From Haemonchus contortus (lineage: Eukaryota; Nematoda; Chromadorea; Rhabditida; Trichostrongylidae): a stretch of 64,000 bases of DNA. Below are positions 47,901 through 56,960 of the stretch, one piece after another. How positions within the stretch are numbered: the stretch's first letter is position 1; each line of letters starts with the position of its first letter. The stretch lies in NCBI GenBank assembly GCA_000469685.2, contig LS997562.1, positions 10,611,514 through 10,675,513 of the forward strand. The letters run 5' to 3'. Made by a program: the position numbers and the translations under genes. The notes beneath the pieces are model-generated. The model was not told where the DNA came from. It did not search any database and saw nothing but the letters and a program-made list of their open reading frames with translations.

Positions 47901-50900
47901 ACTCGAGCTTCGGGGCAGGAAACTCAATGGGCTTAACGGGCCTACGCTTACTGATATCATTATGAAAGCCTCGACCGGCCCTCCAGATTTCAGAATTCCT
48001 TTTTCTGAGCATGAATCACAGAAGAGCGACTGTATAGTTTAGCTGCACCTTTCTGAAGAAGTGAACCTCACCCTATCGCTCAACAACGATGATATCGTTT
48101 CATCGTGCACAGTCCGTGCCCGTGATGGAAGCGAATTTGGCAACATGGAGTGGATACAGGTATGTAACCCTTCTAGATCTGAAAAATTGGTGAAAAATTC
48201 TCGACGAAGATCGGATTTTTCTCATGATACGCCACCCATCGAACATTTACTCCAAATCCTTAGAGACATTTCTGGCATTGTTTCCTTGAACCGTAGCAAT
48301 TCTACCGACCTCTAAAGACTTTCCAAAAATTAGGGATAGTGAAACTGGGTGAAATTATTTGGCCTCGCACTAATTCCTTGTTCCTTGATCAATCTCCACT
48401 CAAGAGATGTCTCAGAGGTCAGTCCTAACAGTTTCATGGTACAGGCACTGGCACTACGGAATGTGTCTCTTAAGATAATGCTTCTTCGTTTTTTCCTCTT
48501 CAATGCAAAAGGCAGTGGGACTCAGTCCAGTAGGGCCATTGGGGAGACCTCGTTTCTCGAGATTTTGGTCTTCTTGACTTTTTGCTCGAAGGATCAGAGC
48601 CCTGATCCAAGCACAGTTAGTACCAAGCTATTGTATGCAATGTTAAGATGGCATCCCTCGATTTTTCAGTATTTAAACACTTTGAATATATGGCGCACTC
48701 CACTGTCATTGAAAAGGTCTTCCTTTTTTTGTATTCCATGAGTACCTTCTAGTTTTTCCAATGAAGAAATAAGGCTGGGAAAAAAAGCATTATGGTTTTA
48801 TATTTCGGATCACAATCGAACATTCGGATGATTCTTCGACGCTCACCGTAGAAGACGATGCTTGTTCGATCCACGCTCAAAGGAAACTTGCCCAACGCCC
48901 AGTTCAGAAGTTCATCAACGTATTCACGGGTCCGTCTTCAGTTCTGACATCGATTTTTCTTGGAGTTGTTGCTTAGAACTTGTTCCCAAAGTATTTTCAG
49001 ATATCGTGATCATTCCCGTGGGGTTGAATTCGCCAGCGGATCCGAAACCGTTCCTATACACATTCATCGGCGGCATCGAAAGGGAAAGTCATTCGACAGG
49101 TAAGCTGTTCAGTGCGAAGGAGAAAGTCACTCTACCATGGAATCAGGCGGTGTGTGAGTAATAAATAGCTCCACCTACCTGCTCAAACTCTGCCTGTTCG
49201 GTGATAACTTTCGAGTAATTAGGCTATACCGTAACAGCTGGGTCATGGGTCCTATTTTGGATCAAGGTACGGTTTTTTTCTGGGAAGATTTGAAAATAAA
49301 CTAGCTTCATACGCTTTTTTTGCAATTTTTTATGTTTAGACGGTTCGATGCTGCTCCGCCCGATATATCAATGCGCCGTCCCAAATCTCCTCGGTTGCAT
49401 GCGAGGTGTTCGAGTCGGCGATGAAGTGGTCGATTTACGCCATGCAATCCATGATAATCGACCTAATGATCCAAGTAATAGACCTATTTCATTTATTACT
49501 TGGCACAGTAACTCGTCTAACCACCTCCAGATCTCGTCCGGTCCGGTTGTGATATGGGATGTGCGACGTTGGACTGCCGAAACGGTGGACATTGTTCGGT
49601 GGCCTGGCGCGGCGTCGACGGAAAAGTCGTGTGCGATTGCTCGCGGACGAGTTATGCAGGACCGCATTGTACCATAGGTTTGATCCTATCTTTTTGATCT
49701 TTCGAAGTTATTATTTCTAATTAATCAATAAATCGATAAGTGATAGGTGATGGTAGTGATGACGACCTTTTACAGATGAAGGCCTCACATTCGACTCGAA
49801 TGCACATTTCACGTTCGATATAGGGCGATTCCTGTCCCGTTACATCCTGACTCCTCAGAAACTCACTCAGAAATTGCAATTCGCATTCGCTCCAAAGTCT
49901 CCATCGACAACTCATCAGACTCTCGCTACCGTTTCGTTCGCCGATAAGAGGTATGCTGTTGACCAACGAATTAGGACGGTTGAGGCAACTATCCAAATCA
50001 TTTGACAGCTGACCTGTTTAGATTGTTCGAGGTAATTTTGAACAAAAATGGATCCGTGAACGTGGGTATCGTGAATGATGGAAAGAAACCCATTGTGAGG
50101 ACGTTCGCCGGTAACTTCTCCAACGGCTATCGGCATTTCTTCTCCGCACGGTTCGGTGCACATCAAGCCACAAGTGTAACTGTAAGTTGCTACACAGACT
50201 AGTTTCCTTATTGTTCTTCTCATATTAACTTAGATTCGTAGAATACCAAATGTAATGTTCGAAAGGCTTTTGAGTTTGGGAAAACAGCTAGAATTTCTTT
50301 GTGGGCTGATATGGGTCAAACGGGCCAACGATTGACTCGGAAACATTGTTGGGTACTCCCTTCTTTTTTTGGCAAACTTCCTATGACTAATCAGGGCTTC
50401 GTTTTCAATCTGCTCATAGCTTAAAGGCACAGTTCATGATAATTTTGGGTAATCCAGATTATGATAAAAATGGTAGACAAGATGGAAACTAGTGCGATTG
50501 AGGTGAAGAAACTACGTGCATCGGTGTTTCCAAACTGAAAAAAGGCTTCGAAAAACGTTAAAAAGGGGCTGGACGAGAATGAAACCAGAAAAATGAAGAG
50601 TGGGGCGTCCGGACGAGCTAAACAGTGTGCTTCACTGCGCGCGTGTGGGTCCTGGTGCGAATAACGGACAATGGTAAGTAAAAATTCATTCACTTATAAG
50701 CATAAATAAACAGAAAAACCCCAGTAACAGCAAAAGTAGCTCACCTTTTTCAGCCTCTGGGAGTAGGAAATTAGATAAGGGATCGCGGCAGCAAAAAGAA
50801 AAACAGAGGAAAAAAGAATGAGAGAAAAACATGGCCTTATCACTTGGCGATCAGCTGATTGTGCGTGGGTCCTAGAACGAATAATAGCAAACTGTACTGT

Positions 50901-53900
50901 CTCGACACTCGTCTAACGTGACATCGATCGAGAGGCGGGAACGCGAACTACGGCAACAACGGGGCTTCCACTATGCCCTAAGCGCCGAGATTGTGGAAGC
51001 GAGAGGGCCCCTTCTACCACCCATGGAGGCGCTGAGTATTTCTAAAGGAAGAATTCAGTACCCTTTTTTTATCGTGAACCGTGCCATTAATTCATTTCAG
51101 GTGGATGCTGTTCGACACGATTTCGATTTTATGGCTGACAACTTGGACTTGTATAATGCCAAGGAGATCACTTTGGGTGGTCGTGAAATTGACAAAGATG
51201 AGCACCATGTTACTAGCAGTAAAGATAAATACAGCGGTTGCATATCGAGTAAGTCAAAACTAACAGTCATTGTTGGGCGTGAGTGTTCAGACAGAGCGTA
51301 CGAGTAGGATCCACTAAGACGCTGGAAGTGTAAGAACGGGCAGGACGGAGAAAAGGGGCAGCAAAGAGGGTTCGTATTCAACAGAAGAGAATTTTTCTTT
51401 GATTTTTCCATTCGATTTTTTTTTTCCGAGTACTTTGGGGCGTTTGTCGACTATTGCAGTGTATGAGGAATATTTCTCATTGTTTTACAGGACACCACTT
51501 GACCATTGAGAATTTTTTTAAACCATGCACCGTATTCTTCAGATCTCGATATCAACTACGGCGTACCAGCTCTTCATCTGACCCCAATATCCTACCTAGA
51601 TGACAGTTTTCCGTCAATGGCGAACTACAGTCGACTTAGCTCTGGAGTTATTGTGCCGAAAGGCGCATGTGCTCCATTTCAAATCCAAAACGTACTACCA
51701 GGTAAGCACCTTGACAGCTTGTTTCAGACGATCAGCTGTGCACGGAAAGCGCTAAGTCGCAAAGTATAGTCGCGTGCGGCGACAGTGCGCGATCGTGTGA
51801 GGGGAAGATTTGAATTTCCTTAAGATATTAGGGTAATTTTCATAGAAACACTGCCGTTTCTCGTAAAACTCGGCTAGAACTACCGCCATATCACTGTCAC
51901 TTAAATGAGATCTGAGGAAGCATTGCTTCCCTATTGAGGGAAAGCTACTGGTTACCTAGACCATTCGTTTCAAGTAGGTTGTTTCCAGTTTTTTCGCGAA
52001 CCGGTAGAATTGCCGGTTTGGGAGACGAATTTCAAACGACTCGTCTACAAAGAGGGCAACCCTGAAGCGGCTGGTGGCGAGGAAGGCAAATTCTGTGGGT
52101 TTGAAGGGGCTCTAAGCAACCTCTTAACCCATTTAATTGTATTGATTTTCCTTAACTATCGCTTTTTCAGGGTTATGGACTTTATGCATTGTGATCTCAC
52201 TGATGGTAATTTTGTTGATAGCAACTGTTATCACTTGTTGTTGTTTCTTGTTTAGTTCACGGTCGAATGATAAACGTGAGTTTTGGACTTACTTATTTGA
52301 TGTTTTTATTTTCCAAAGTGTTGCCAGGTAATTATAACAAATAATATTTCAGCTATGCTTTCTAAAGACGAGGAAGAAGCACAGCCGTTACGTGGTACAC
52401 CGCTAGCCCCTCCTCCATCTCTCATCGAAGGTGGGTTCATCAGATTCAGATTCGAACTTGGGCGCGGGTATACGCCCATTACTACTGTATTGTAGGATTG
52501 CTTTTCGATTTTTCGGTTCTTGACATATTAAAGACCCATAGATGCCACTTCGTGGCACCCCTCTTCGTCTCCTAGGCCTCCCCAGTCAACAATCGATCAG
52601 TAAACCTCACCAGTTGACTGATCGATTGTTTCTGTTTTTTCTGCAAGTATAGGGGTCGTATAAGTAAAAATTTCAGCGGATTCCAGCGGATTGGTGGGGT
52701 TCGTGGGATGCATTCGAGAATCTGCGATAGTGCAAAATTTTAGGTGGGTTGCCTTGTTTGAAGGGCCACCAGTACGGGGTCTTCCGAAGAAGGGAGATGG
52801 TCCTGGGCCTAGATTTAGAAAGGGTCCAAACAACCAGCCTTCAAAAGTATCTGCCAACAACCGGAACTGAACATCAGGATGGAGGTCTCTATTATGACCC
52901 CAATCTTTCAGAATCTGCAAAAAGCAGTCCGAAACGAGTGGTCATATCAGAGCCATTGAACAAAAGTCATCCAGATGATGCGAATTTGCCTTTTGAATTG
53001 AAACCGGTATGTTCTCTTTCTTATTCCCATCTTCGTTTGTTTTTAAATTTTGAACGTATTTTTAGTTCCAATCATATGACTTTGATGCTGCGTAGAGTGG
53101 GTGCCATCAACAACAGCTCAATCATGGAGCTAACTTACATGCTTTCAAACTTCCTTATCCTCCAATAGTTTGTAGTAACATATCTAGTGTAGAACGGAAT
53201 AGTGGCAATGGAAAAACTGTACTACTAGCCATCCATTTCTCCGTGAACCATTGCAGAACATTATACCCGTCGAACGGTTTATGTAGATCGTTAGGATATT
53301 GTCAATGTATGTCACGTCAATGTACTTGGCCACGCTGCACGCCAGTATTCATCGCGTCGTCATTTAAGGTCTGCTTTCTCAGTTTTCCGATGAAACGAGT
53401 AGAAGGTGGATTTCCTACATGAGTCATTTGATAAGATAGAGTTTAGAGTATTAATAACCATTGTTTGCAACCTCGATGGAAGTGTTCAGCCGTCCCTGGC
53501 GACCAATCATCGGCAGTCGTGACAGAACCCTCTATCTGCAATTTCTTAGCTCGACATTAAGATCTGCAGTTATACATTTCGCGCTGTCTCGACGAAACCC
53601 AATCTTGAGGCATAGGTCTCGCTAACCTCGCTCCCTTGCGACTGATATTCTAGGATGGAATGTTCAAATCATCAGTCGGGTGTCTTGGGACGGTTCCGCT
53701 CCGGCGAAGCCACAGATTAAAATCTCGAAGGCTGGAGTTCCCGCACCAGAATCAGTCTGATCATGAATTGTTTCATCGGTTCGATGAAAAGTGTTGGCCT
53801 CATACAAAAGGTTATCAAAAAACCTTGAGAACGAAGTTTCCAGGAATGCATCTTCAAGATTAAATTGGGGTTTAACAAAATGGGATCAAAAAAAGGTCTA

Positions 53901-56011
53901 TTGTAGGAGTAGCTGTTTTCTGTTTTCTGTTATTTGTTCAAACATTATGCCGTACAAAGGAGCAAAGCTGGTGCAAGGGCAAGGGTAATGGTAGCATACC
54001 ATTGCACGCTCACGGTCCACATCCCGGATCAATACTCGCCCTGGCCGACAAAGCCTACCATCTTCGGGGTTCAGTAAACTACAGTTTCCAAACCCATCAG
54101 AAATAATATAAAGATTACTTTGTACATTGGCTAGCCACTGGGAGTTATTGTATTGGCTGCACACATCCAGTACGCCATTGCAGCCTGAATGTAAGTGGAA
54201 TGCGGGGCGCATCCCAAATATGTGCAGGACCGATGTTTACTCGGACTGTCCTCTTTTCTTTTATCCCTACTGAACATAGAAGCAAGCGAAAGTCTCAGCA
54301 GAGCAGCGTCTTGGCCAGGATTATCTGATAACTTTGAAGCTGAAAAATTATGTAAGAAGGCGAGGCTTCTCACAATCAGTTAACGAAAGGGGTTACCGTT
54401 GTATGTCACGGCGCTGTAATTTCGAAGTCATGGCGACCAGTGTCACAAGGTCCCACTTTTGATTCTCCTATCATTTCCCAATTAGTATGACTAGATGTTA
54501 ACTCGAGGCTTCTATCAAGTTTTTCTAGCTGTCTGTCAATCAAGTTGATAGGCAAGAGAAGAATTCTCTTCAGATACGCACATCCTCACCGCTTGCCCCT
54601 ATTGCCATGATTGACGAAGCGGACTCCCTGACTAACTCCAAATTGTGATATACAGCCGTCGCACGGTGACCCGACTGTGCTCAACTCATCCTGATCCTCT
54701 TCATTTCCAGTGATCTTTGATATATGTATAGTTAATGTATAGATATCAATAAAATGTCGATTAACGACTTTATCAAATACATAATGAAATCCGTTTTCTC
54801 TGATGCTTATTTTCCGCTTAAGTATCCTCCCAGTATGGCTGATTTCCTAAATGCCTAGCATGGATTTGATTCGGGGGACAGGGGTCAGGAGGTGCCATCA
54901 CCAATATCGCGCTACAGCAAGGTCACTGCGCGTGACCCGCCGCGCCGTCGAGTATAAAATACCGTACCCTGACGGAAGCTATATGAAAAAGTGGTGTAGA
55001 GAAAGAAAGATGAATTTTGGAAATTGGAATTCACACAGTCTTTTAGGTGTGATGACATAAAATAGAGTAGTAGAGACCCTTGGTAGGTTAACCTGCATTG
55101 GCCGCCTGAGGTAATGCAGTTGCGGCGTGGCTATCAATCTGTTGGCACCTCCTGACCCATGTCCATCTTTCCAAATGCAACCTTAGTTATCTGGAAGCCG
55201 TGCCGTATTGTCAGCTTATAATCCTAGTTAGCATTCTATCCATATAGCATAGCTAAACTCAGGCCAGACCTATCCCTATTGCTACGTAGATAGTTGTAGT
55301 GCAGCTACTTTCGTAGGTTACACCGCGTTCGTCTTTCCAATCCGGCATGACATCGTTTTACACTGCTCAGGAGAGTCTATCCGGGAATACTACCGATCTC
55401 GAAGACGAAGACTTGGATTCAACGCTACGCGACATTGGCGAGGAAGACTATGATGTGCAGGACGCGGTGTAAGTAGGAACGTATCAAAAGTCTGTCGCTT
55501 AATTGATGATTCTTCATTTCAGACGCCCATCTACGTTCGATCGCACCTCACCGAAGATGTCTTCGTTCAGGCGAGTTTCGGTATATCACTAGGTTACCCC
55601 GGGCGTAAGGGTTGAAGGGAGAGGGCACTACCAGAATCCAATCGCCCAGCCTTTTTCAATGGCAGGCTGACGTACCTCTTTCCTACCTGTATGAAATTTT
55701 CTTGCAGAAAAACCACTACGACTTCGTTCCCCTGGCCTTTTACTCTTTTGAGCCTTTTGCTTGCCAGGTTATATGCCTGTAGGTCTCAAAGATGACCTTT
55801 GTTCAGCTATTGCCAGTGTTTGCCCTTGACGACAATTTTTTTTCAGGCAAGGCGATCCTACGGCACCGAAAAACAGCCCGCTTTACGCCCCACCAACTCC
55901 AGTACGCTCAGGGCGTCCGATACCGATCCCAGTCCCCCCGCCACGGATCTCCTCATAACTTCGGCTGTCCAAAATGCCCATTTGTTCCAACAGCTAGTGC
56001 TCATTCAGTAA
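32978..56011 (+). CDS. Neurexin-superfamily receptor, CASPR/CNTNAP-like, complete
   Basis: A 23-kb gene, 41 modelled exons totalling 5,190 nt (1,729 aa); all exon phases join without a stop. Exon coordinates are given in the domain entries that follow. Order: signal peptide (WAASLVAMAAFLISGHVSA), LNS1, EGF1, LNS2, linker, EGF2, fibrinogen-like module, LNS3, EGF3, LNS4, EGF4, LNS5, juxtamembrane, one helix, cytoplasmic tail. The family (CASPR in vertebrates, Neurexin IV in flies, NLR-1 and ITX-1 in C. elegans) acts in cell-cell contact and septate or axo-glial type junctions. The fibrinogen-like module between EGF and LNS units separates CASPR-type from true neurexins. Unlike vertebrate CASPR there is no discoidin (F5/8C) domain after the signal peptide, and there are extra EGF and LNS units. 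Without the discoidin domain, ITX-1-like or BAM-2-like seems likelier than NLR-1; this is inference. Weakest joins: exon 1/2, 12/13, 13/14, and the last exons. Confidence 0.9.
33849..35114 (-). mobile_element. mariner transposon, 1,266 bp, in intron 2
   Basis: Perfect 26-bp terminal inverted repeats starting TTAGGTTGTTCGG and flanking TA duplications (33847-33848 and 35115-35116) define a complete element. It sits antisense in intron 2 of the CASPR-like gene. The well-kept repeats suggest a fairly recent insertion; the transposase is broken. Confidence 0.95.
33921..34942 (-). pseudogene. mariner transposase, disrupted
   Basis: Frame pieces in order on the minus strand: the N-terminal helix-turn-helix part (34942-34604; WCRRFQNGNESLEDE, DPHQTTQELATHVGCS), the first catalytic Asp region (34555-34346; TSDGKWICFDN, KVMLCVWWNSKG), the second (LLDNAR, followed at once by a TAA stop), and the third with SPDLTPSDDHLF (34175-33921). 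Reading frame changes and stop codons separate them, so no active enzyme is expected. The family's D,D34D order is still visible. Confidence 0.9.
36003..36179 (+). other. CASPR-like gene: EGF1
   Basis: Encoded by the end of exon 5 and all of exon 6 (36104-36179). The cysteine pattern runs ECSEANECAHRDCNKGRC ... CDCYG ... GPNC, about residues 225-258. An EGF right after the first LNS domain is neurexin-like and not found at this place in vertebrate CASPR. Confidence 0.85.
36650..39043 (+). other. CASPR-like gene: LNS2 exons
   Basis: Exons 7-11: 36650-36762, 36835-36983, 37164-37236, 38176-38343, 38939-39043; about residues 259-461. Typical strands are ISRITIDFKFAELDNKQGVL, FHSIFIGIHHGSRTIGLAVD and the cysteine strand GITACLKNVYVN. 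Intron 9 carries a deleted Tc1/mariner element. Confidence 0.85.
37442..37980 (+). mobile_element. Internally deleted Tc1/mariner-superfamily element, intron 9
   Basis: 26-bp terminal inverted repeats, one mismatch ('gggtgacccacatgaagtgt' core), with TA on both sides (37440-37441, 37981-37982). Total 539 bp. A relic of transposase C-terminus is visible on the plus strand near 37660-37850 (LPDLNPVNFVASRILKQM, FRKGLDACIKAKYGH), with stops. It lies in intron 9 of the CASPR-like gene. Confidence 0.9.
39321..40076 (+). other. CASPR-like gene: linker exons 12 and 13
   Basis: 39321-39384 and 40020-40076, about residues 462-501 (NLVDDGPPII then TDGEPVVQHLAASIGDS). No domain is recognised. Joins were chosen for frame: exon 12 ends at ATTA|GTGAGG, and exon 13 at GTGA|GTATTT rather than the stronger GTGAGT four bases earlier, which would break the frame into exon 14. 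An extra exon in the 3.4-kb intron 13 would be the alternative. Confidence 0.55.
39617..39867. repeat. R3 dispersed repeat, copy 2 (intron 12)
   Basis: From 'gggtgtggtgcagtaggaac' to 'attgcccgtctcc', same orientation as 22423-22674, with scattered substitutions and short indels. Family class unknown. Confidence 0.8.
40925..41260 (-). other. Possible decayed cysteine-rich gene nested antisense in intron 13
   Basis: Three overlapping minus-strand frames carry protein-like, cysteine-spaced segments in collinear order: KSLKIDCEGDGDCESL (about 41250-41165), then SDRSCVRYLKGV ... DRACWRYCELAAYDL ... HCEKSDG (to about 41020), then LGESGEFCDCRRQFELFNYL (about 41000-40937). Frame changes occur without room for introns, so a pseudogene or a repeat relic fits better than an active gene. 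No family is recognised. Confidence 0.25.
41267..41281. repeat. Poly-C run
   Basis: Fifteen C in a row. Length is unreliable in most sequencing methods, so nearby frames should be read with care. Confidence 0.9.
41495..41745. mobile_element. Foldback MITE in intron 13, related to 17422-17633
   Basis: Left arm 'cgcacgattcgtgcgattct', 'gcaaattgcgcggcgaaatt' and right arm 'aatttcgccgcgcaatttgc', 'agaatcgcacgaatcgg' are inverted copies of about 80 bp; the centre holds 'gatcagctgacc'. The 'gcggcgaaatt' part is shared with the element in the dehydrogenase gene. Confidence 0.8.
42431..42545 (+). repeat. tRNA-Leu/Ser-like pol III relic
   Basis: TGGCCGAGCGG at 42440-42450 is a consensus A-box of tRNA-Leu/Ser type, and GGGCTCGATATTTG at 42518-42531 resembles a B-box, about 70 nt further on (long-variable-arm spacing). 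A proper acceptor stem does not form, so this is a pseudo-tRNA or the head of a second SINE type. Confidence 0.45.
42750..43146. mobile_element. Foldback MITE with 100-bp arms, intron 13
   Basis: Left arm starts 'ggtactattctactattaca' and runs through 'ctcaaaattttaatttt', 'aacttcgcctatagg', 'aatccgatgccctgataacg'. The right arm is the inverse, ending at 43146. The left arm holds a 23-bp tandem duplication ('actattctactnttacaccc'). The core repeats a 'tggcgcca' palindrome several times. No coding capacity. Confidence 0.92.
43435..43560 (+). other. CASPR-like gene: EGF2 (exon 14)
   Basis: Six cysteines in a compact EGF: PCEKSQDYVCRNGATC ... VVCICRRGFGGRYC, about residues 503-543. Acceptor CTCTCTAG, donor TTCG|GTGAGT. 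Confidence 0.9.
43885..45601 (+). other. CASPR-like gene: fibrinogen-like module (exons 15-20)
   Basis: Exons 43885-44008, 44104-44217, 44770-44835, 44918-45030, 45104-45186, 45532-45601; about residues 544-733. Family marks: PRTCAEA with DVDGSRPLLGSVAVC at the start, then DMPNGTVIRSSYDPTDAMF, GSCQQQVYYVCSHAAL, KRTWFQVAVGNRTVRQIG, SCPCMDMGCIENKKCNCD, TGDTGYL and LGPLECEG. The same blocks in this order occur in vertebrate CASPR proteins between EGF1 and LNS3. Confidence 0.88.
45240..45425 (-). repeat. SINE-like tail half, intron 19
   Basis: 'gataaagtcctcgggtgctg'-type tail (here 'aataaagtcctcgggtgctg'), 'gggtgcgcaccgcgcttgac' and 'gtgatctatatagtggct' follow the tail-end order, inverted. The head is absent. 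Confidence 0.5.
45666..46716 (+). other. CASPR-like gene: LNS3 exons
   Basis: Exons 21-23: 45666-45827, 45890-45947, 46430-46716; about residues 734-902. Marks: APIRFAEPRALPVRDWNGEP, ISLQFRTALPSATLL, LNDTKWHLLVLEIANDEIRL, GFTGCIRSLIINDEAID. Reading straight through from exon 20 hits a stop, removed by a 64-nt intron (45602-45665). Confidence 0.88.
46138..46198 (+). other. 61-nt near-perfect hairpin in intron 22
   Basis: Bases 46138-46166 pair with 46170-46198: 29 pairs, 28 Watson-Crick and one G-U (46161 with 46175), with a 3-nt loop (ACC). Arm start 'tggtgtggcagcaataaccg'. It lies in the sense orientation of the CASPR-like transcript. Confidence 0.9.
46795..47050. repeat. R4 dispersed repeat, copy 1 (intron 23)
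   Basis: Shares 'gctccttgaaatttctccc', 'gggacgct', 'gaaaaacgg', 'gacgtacacacccc', 'ggacgagttctcac' with 59515-59765 in the same order and orientation. Class unknown. Confidence 0.65.
47312..47482 (+). other. CASPR-like gene: EGF3 (exon 24)
   Basis: YCDDRCHENFCQNAAEC ... VCRCRYPNVHSGRNC gives an EGF with two extra early cysteines, about residues 915-959. Acceptor TTTTCTAAAG, donor ATCG|GTAGCG. Confidence 0.85.
47541..49474 (+). other. CASPR-like gene: LNS4 exons
   Basis: Exons 25-29: 47541-47698, 48043-48159, 48788-48929, 49001-49099, 49340-49474; about residues 960-1176. Marks: SSVSFHGGFLKYEL, TVLSFRTDQSQALILFVHDH, VNLTLSLNNDDIV, CAVPNLLGCMRGVRVGDEVV. Exons 27-28 have weaker acceptors (AAAAAAAG) and are the least certain. 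Confidence 0.8.
49531..49677 (+). other. CASPR-like gene: EGF4 (exon 30)
   Basis: CDMGCATLDCRNGGHC ... VVCDCSRTSYAGPHC, about residues 1182-1225. The 56-nt intron before it (49475-49530) puts the frame right; without it the frame reads a different protein. Confidence 0.9.
49776..51701 (+). other. CASPR-like gene: LNS5 exons
   Basis: Exons 31-34: 49776-49950, 50022-50181, 51101-51248, 51543-51701; about residues 1226-1439. Marks: FTFDIGRFLSRYILTPQ, LQFAFAPKSPSTTHQTLATV, LFEVILNKNGSVNVGIVNDG, DKYSGCIS. The 919-nt intron 32 contains an R2 element. Confidence 0.87.
50426..50945. mobile_element. R2 element, copy 2, inverted (intron 32)
   Basis: Begins 'gcacagttcatgataatttt' and 'gggtaatccagattatg' (complement of the right end of 21522-22097), and toward the other end has 'atcagctgattgtgcgtggg', 'tcgtctaacgtgacatcgat' and 'ggcgggaacgcg'. 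The outermost repeat at the right end is lost. Confidence 0.75.
51975..52275 (+). other. CASPR-like gene: juxtamembrane and transmembrane exons
   Basis: Exon 35 (51975-52094) encodes an acidic juxtamembrane stretch (FFREPVELPVWETNFKRL). Exon 36 (52171-52275) encodes the single helix WTLCIVISLMVILLIATVIT followed by a cysteine cluster (CCC), a likely palmitoylation site, and basic SSRSNDK. An acceptor 12 nt further right than 51975 would shift the frame. Confidence 0.85.
53066..53095 (+). other. Possible alternative terminal exon of the CASPR-like gene
   Basis: After exon 38 (donor CCG|GTATGT) the nearest good acceptor is TATTTTTAG at 53065. The in-phase reading gives FQSYDFDAA and a TAG stop. 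This would make a receptor about 125 residues shorter, ending in -DFDAA. The long form skips to exon 39 (55317) in the same phase. Confidence 0.35.
53970..54265 (+). repeat. SINE-like repeat, plus copy (intron 38)
   Basis: 'tggtagcataccattgcacg', 'cacatcccggatcaatactc' (degraded B-box), 'aaagcctaccatcttcgggg', 'tgtacattggctagccactg', 'gtaagtggaatgcggggcgc' and tail 'cttttatccct'. The head is altered. Confidence 0.6.
54882..55158. mobile_element. Short MITE (intron 38)
   Basis: Left end 'gggtcaggaggtgcca' and right end 'tggcacctcctgaccc' are perfect 16-bp inverted repeats (extending outward to 'gacaggggtcagg' / 'cctgacccatgtc' with one mismatch). 277 bp. The same end motif appears near 18870 ('gggtcaggatgtgccatcgc') and 59892 ('gggtctggcgggtgccatcg'). 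Confidence 0.85.
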
Positions 56012-56530
56012 ACATGGAATATGCCTTACACATATATTGAAATCCACCCATTCCTTATACGGTAGCTGAATGACTTCATGATTACCTCGTTTTGAACAAT
56101 TTCTACTCTAACTTAACGTTTTAAATTCTGACGGCCTCGAGTATAGCTTTATTTGTCGTACTAGTCAGTACTGTGCCTTACTAGAACTATGTGATATTCC
56201 GGACTGGGCAATATCACTTATAGTACCCTACAGTATCACCTTTAAATAACTGCCGGTCAAGTAGCAGTATTACTCTCCCTTCTTCATTGCGCGTATTGTC
56301 AATGACCAGGGGTTTAAGTACTAGATGTAAAAGTCTGAGTGAAAGTCGGTCCTTCTAAGTCTTACTGTTTTCACATTGTCGCTCATTTACCCCTATTCTG
56401 TTCTTGGACTATTTACTCACTGCATTCACGGCCCATTTCTCTTATTTTCCACCTGCCTTTATTACTGTGCAATAAGTTTGTTGACATCGTTTCACTTACT
56501 TTTGTTTATTTATGTTTTTAAGTTGAGGTT

Positions 56531-56536
56531 AATAAA
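56531..56536 (+). terminator. Candidate polyadenylation signal of the CASPR-like gene
   Basis: AATAAA about 520 nt past the stop at 56009-56011; the first such hexamer on the plus strand downstream that I noticed. Long for a nematode 3' UTR, so uncertain. Confidence 0.4.
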
Positions 56537-56756
56537 GTTGAAGCTCTCGTGGTCGATTACCCGAACGCAATGGCGAAGGTGGCAGAGGGTTCGACATAGC
56601 TCGCACGTAGCAGTCCACCTGCCAGTCCCCCTAGGAATGCACTTCGTTGTCCTCTACAGAACTTACGTAAAAGTATTTCAGAAAGCATTGTTGATCTGAC
56701 AGCGTCACATACGGCACAGCTGGGGGGCTACAGATTCATTCTAAAGGAGTCAGTAG

Positions 56757-56960
56757 GAGCACAGTTCAGGACAATTTTGGGGTTATCCGGTATTTCAGAG
56801 ATAGTGGTAGGTAAGGCCTACACTAGGACAATGGTAAAGCATAAAAGGCTAAAAACAGTGAAAAAAAGGAAAACAAACGGCCGAAAAAAAAGAGGAAAAA
56901 GTGGTTGGACGAGATTCATAATGGGAAAACGGTGGTTAAGTGAATTTTCGCGGAAGTTCA
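56757..56960. repeat. R2 element, partial copy 3
   Basis: 'gcacagttcaggacaatttt' and 'ggggttatccgg' match the R2 end, followed after an A-rich stretch by 'gtggttggacgag' (compare 'ggggctggacgag' in copy 2). Strongly diverged. Confidence 0.55.

Larger units (their letters stand above)
52353..56011 (+). other. CASPR-like gene: cytoplasmic tail exons
   Basis: Exons 37-41: 52353-52430, 52813-53006, 55317-55468, 55523-55580, 55847-56011; about residues 1515-1729. The tail is acidic and serine/proline-rich (LEDEDLDSTLRDIGEEDYD; RPSTFDRTSPKMSSFRRVS), with no CASPR-type C-terminal EYFI. The last exon is read in the phase joined to 55580; a proline-rich frame (GDPTAPKNSPLYAPPTPVRS) is also open there and would be used by a different donor. 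Confidence 0.65.
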
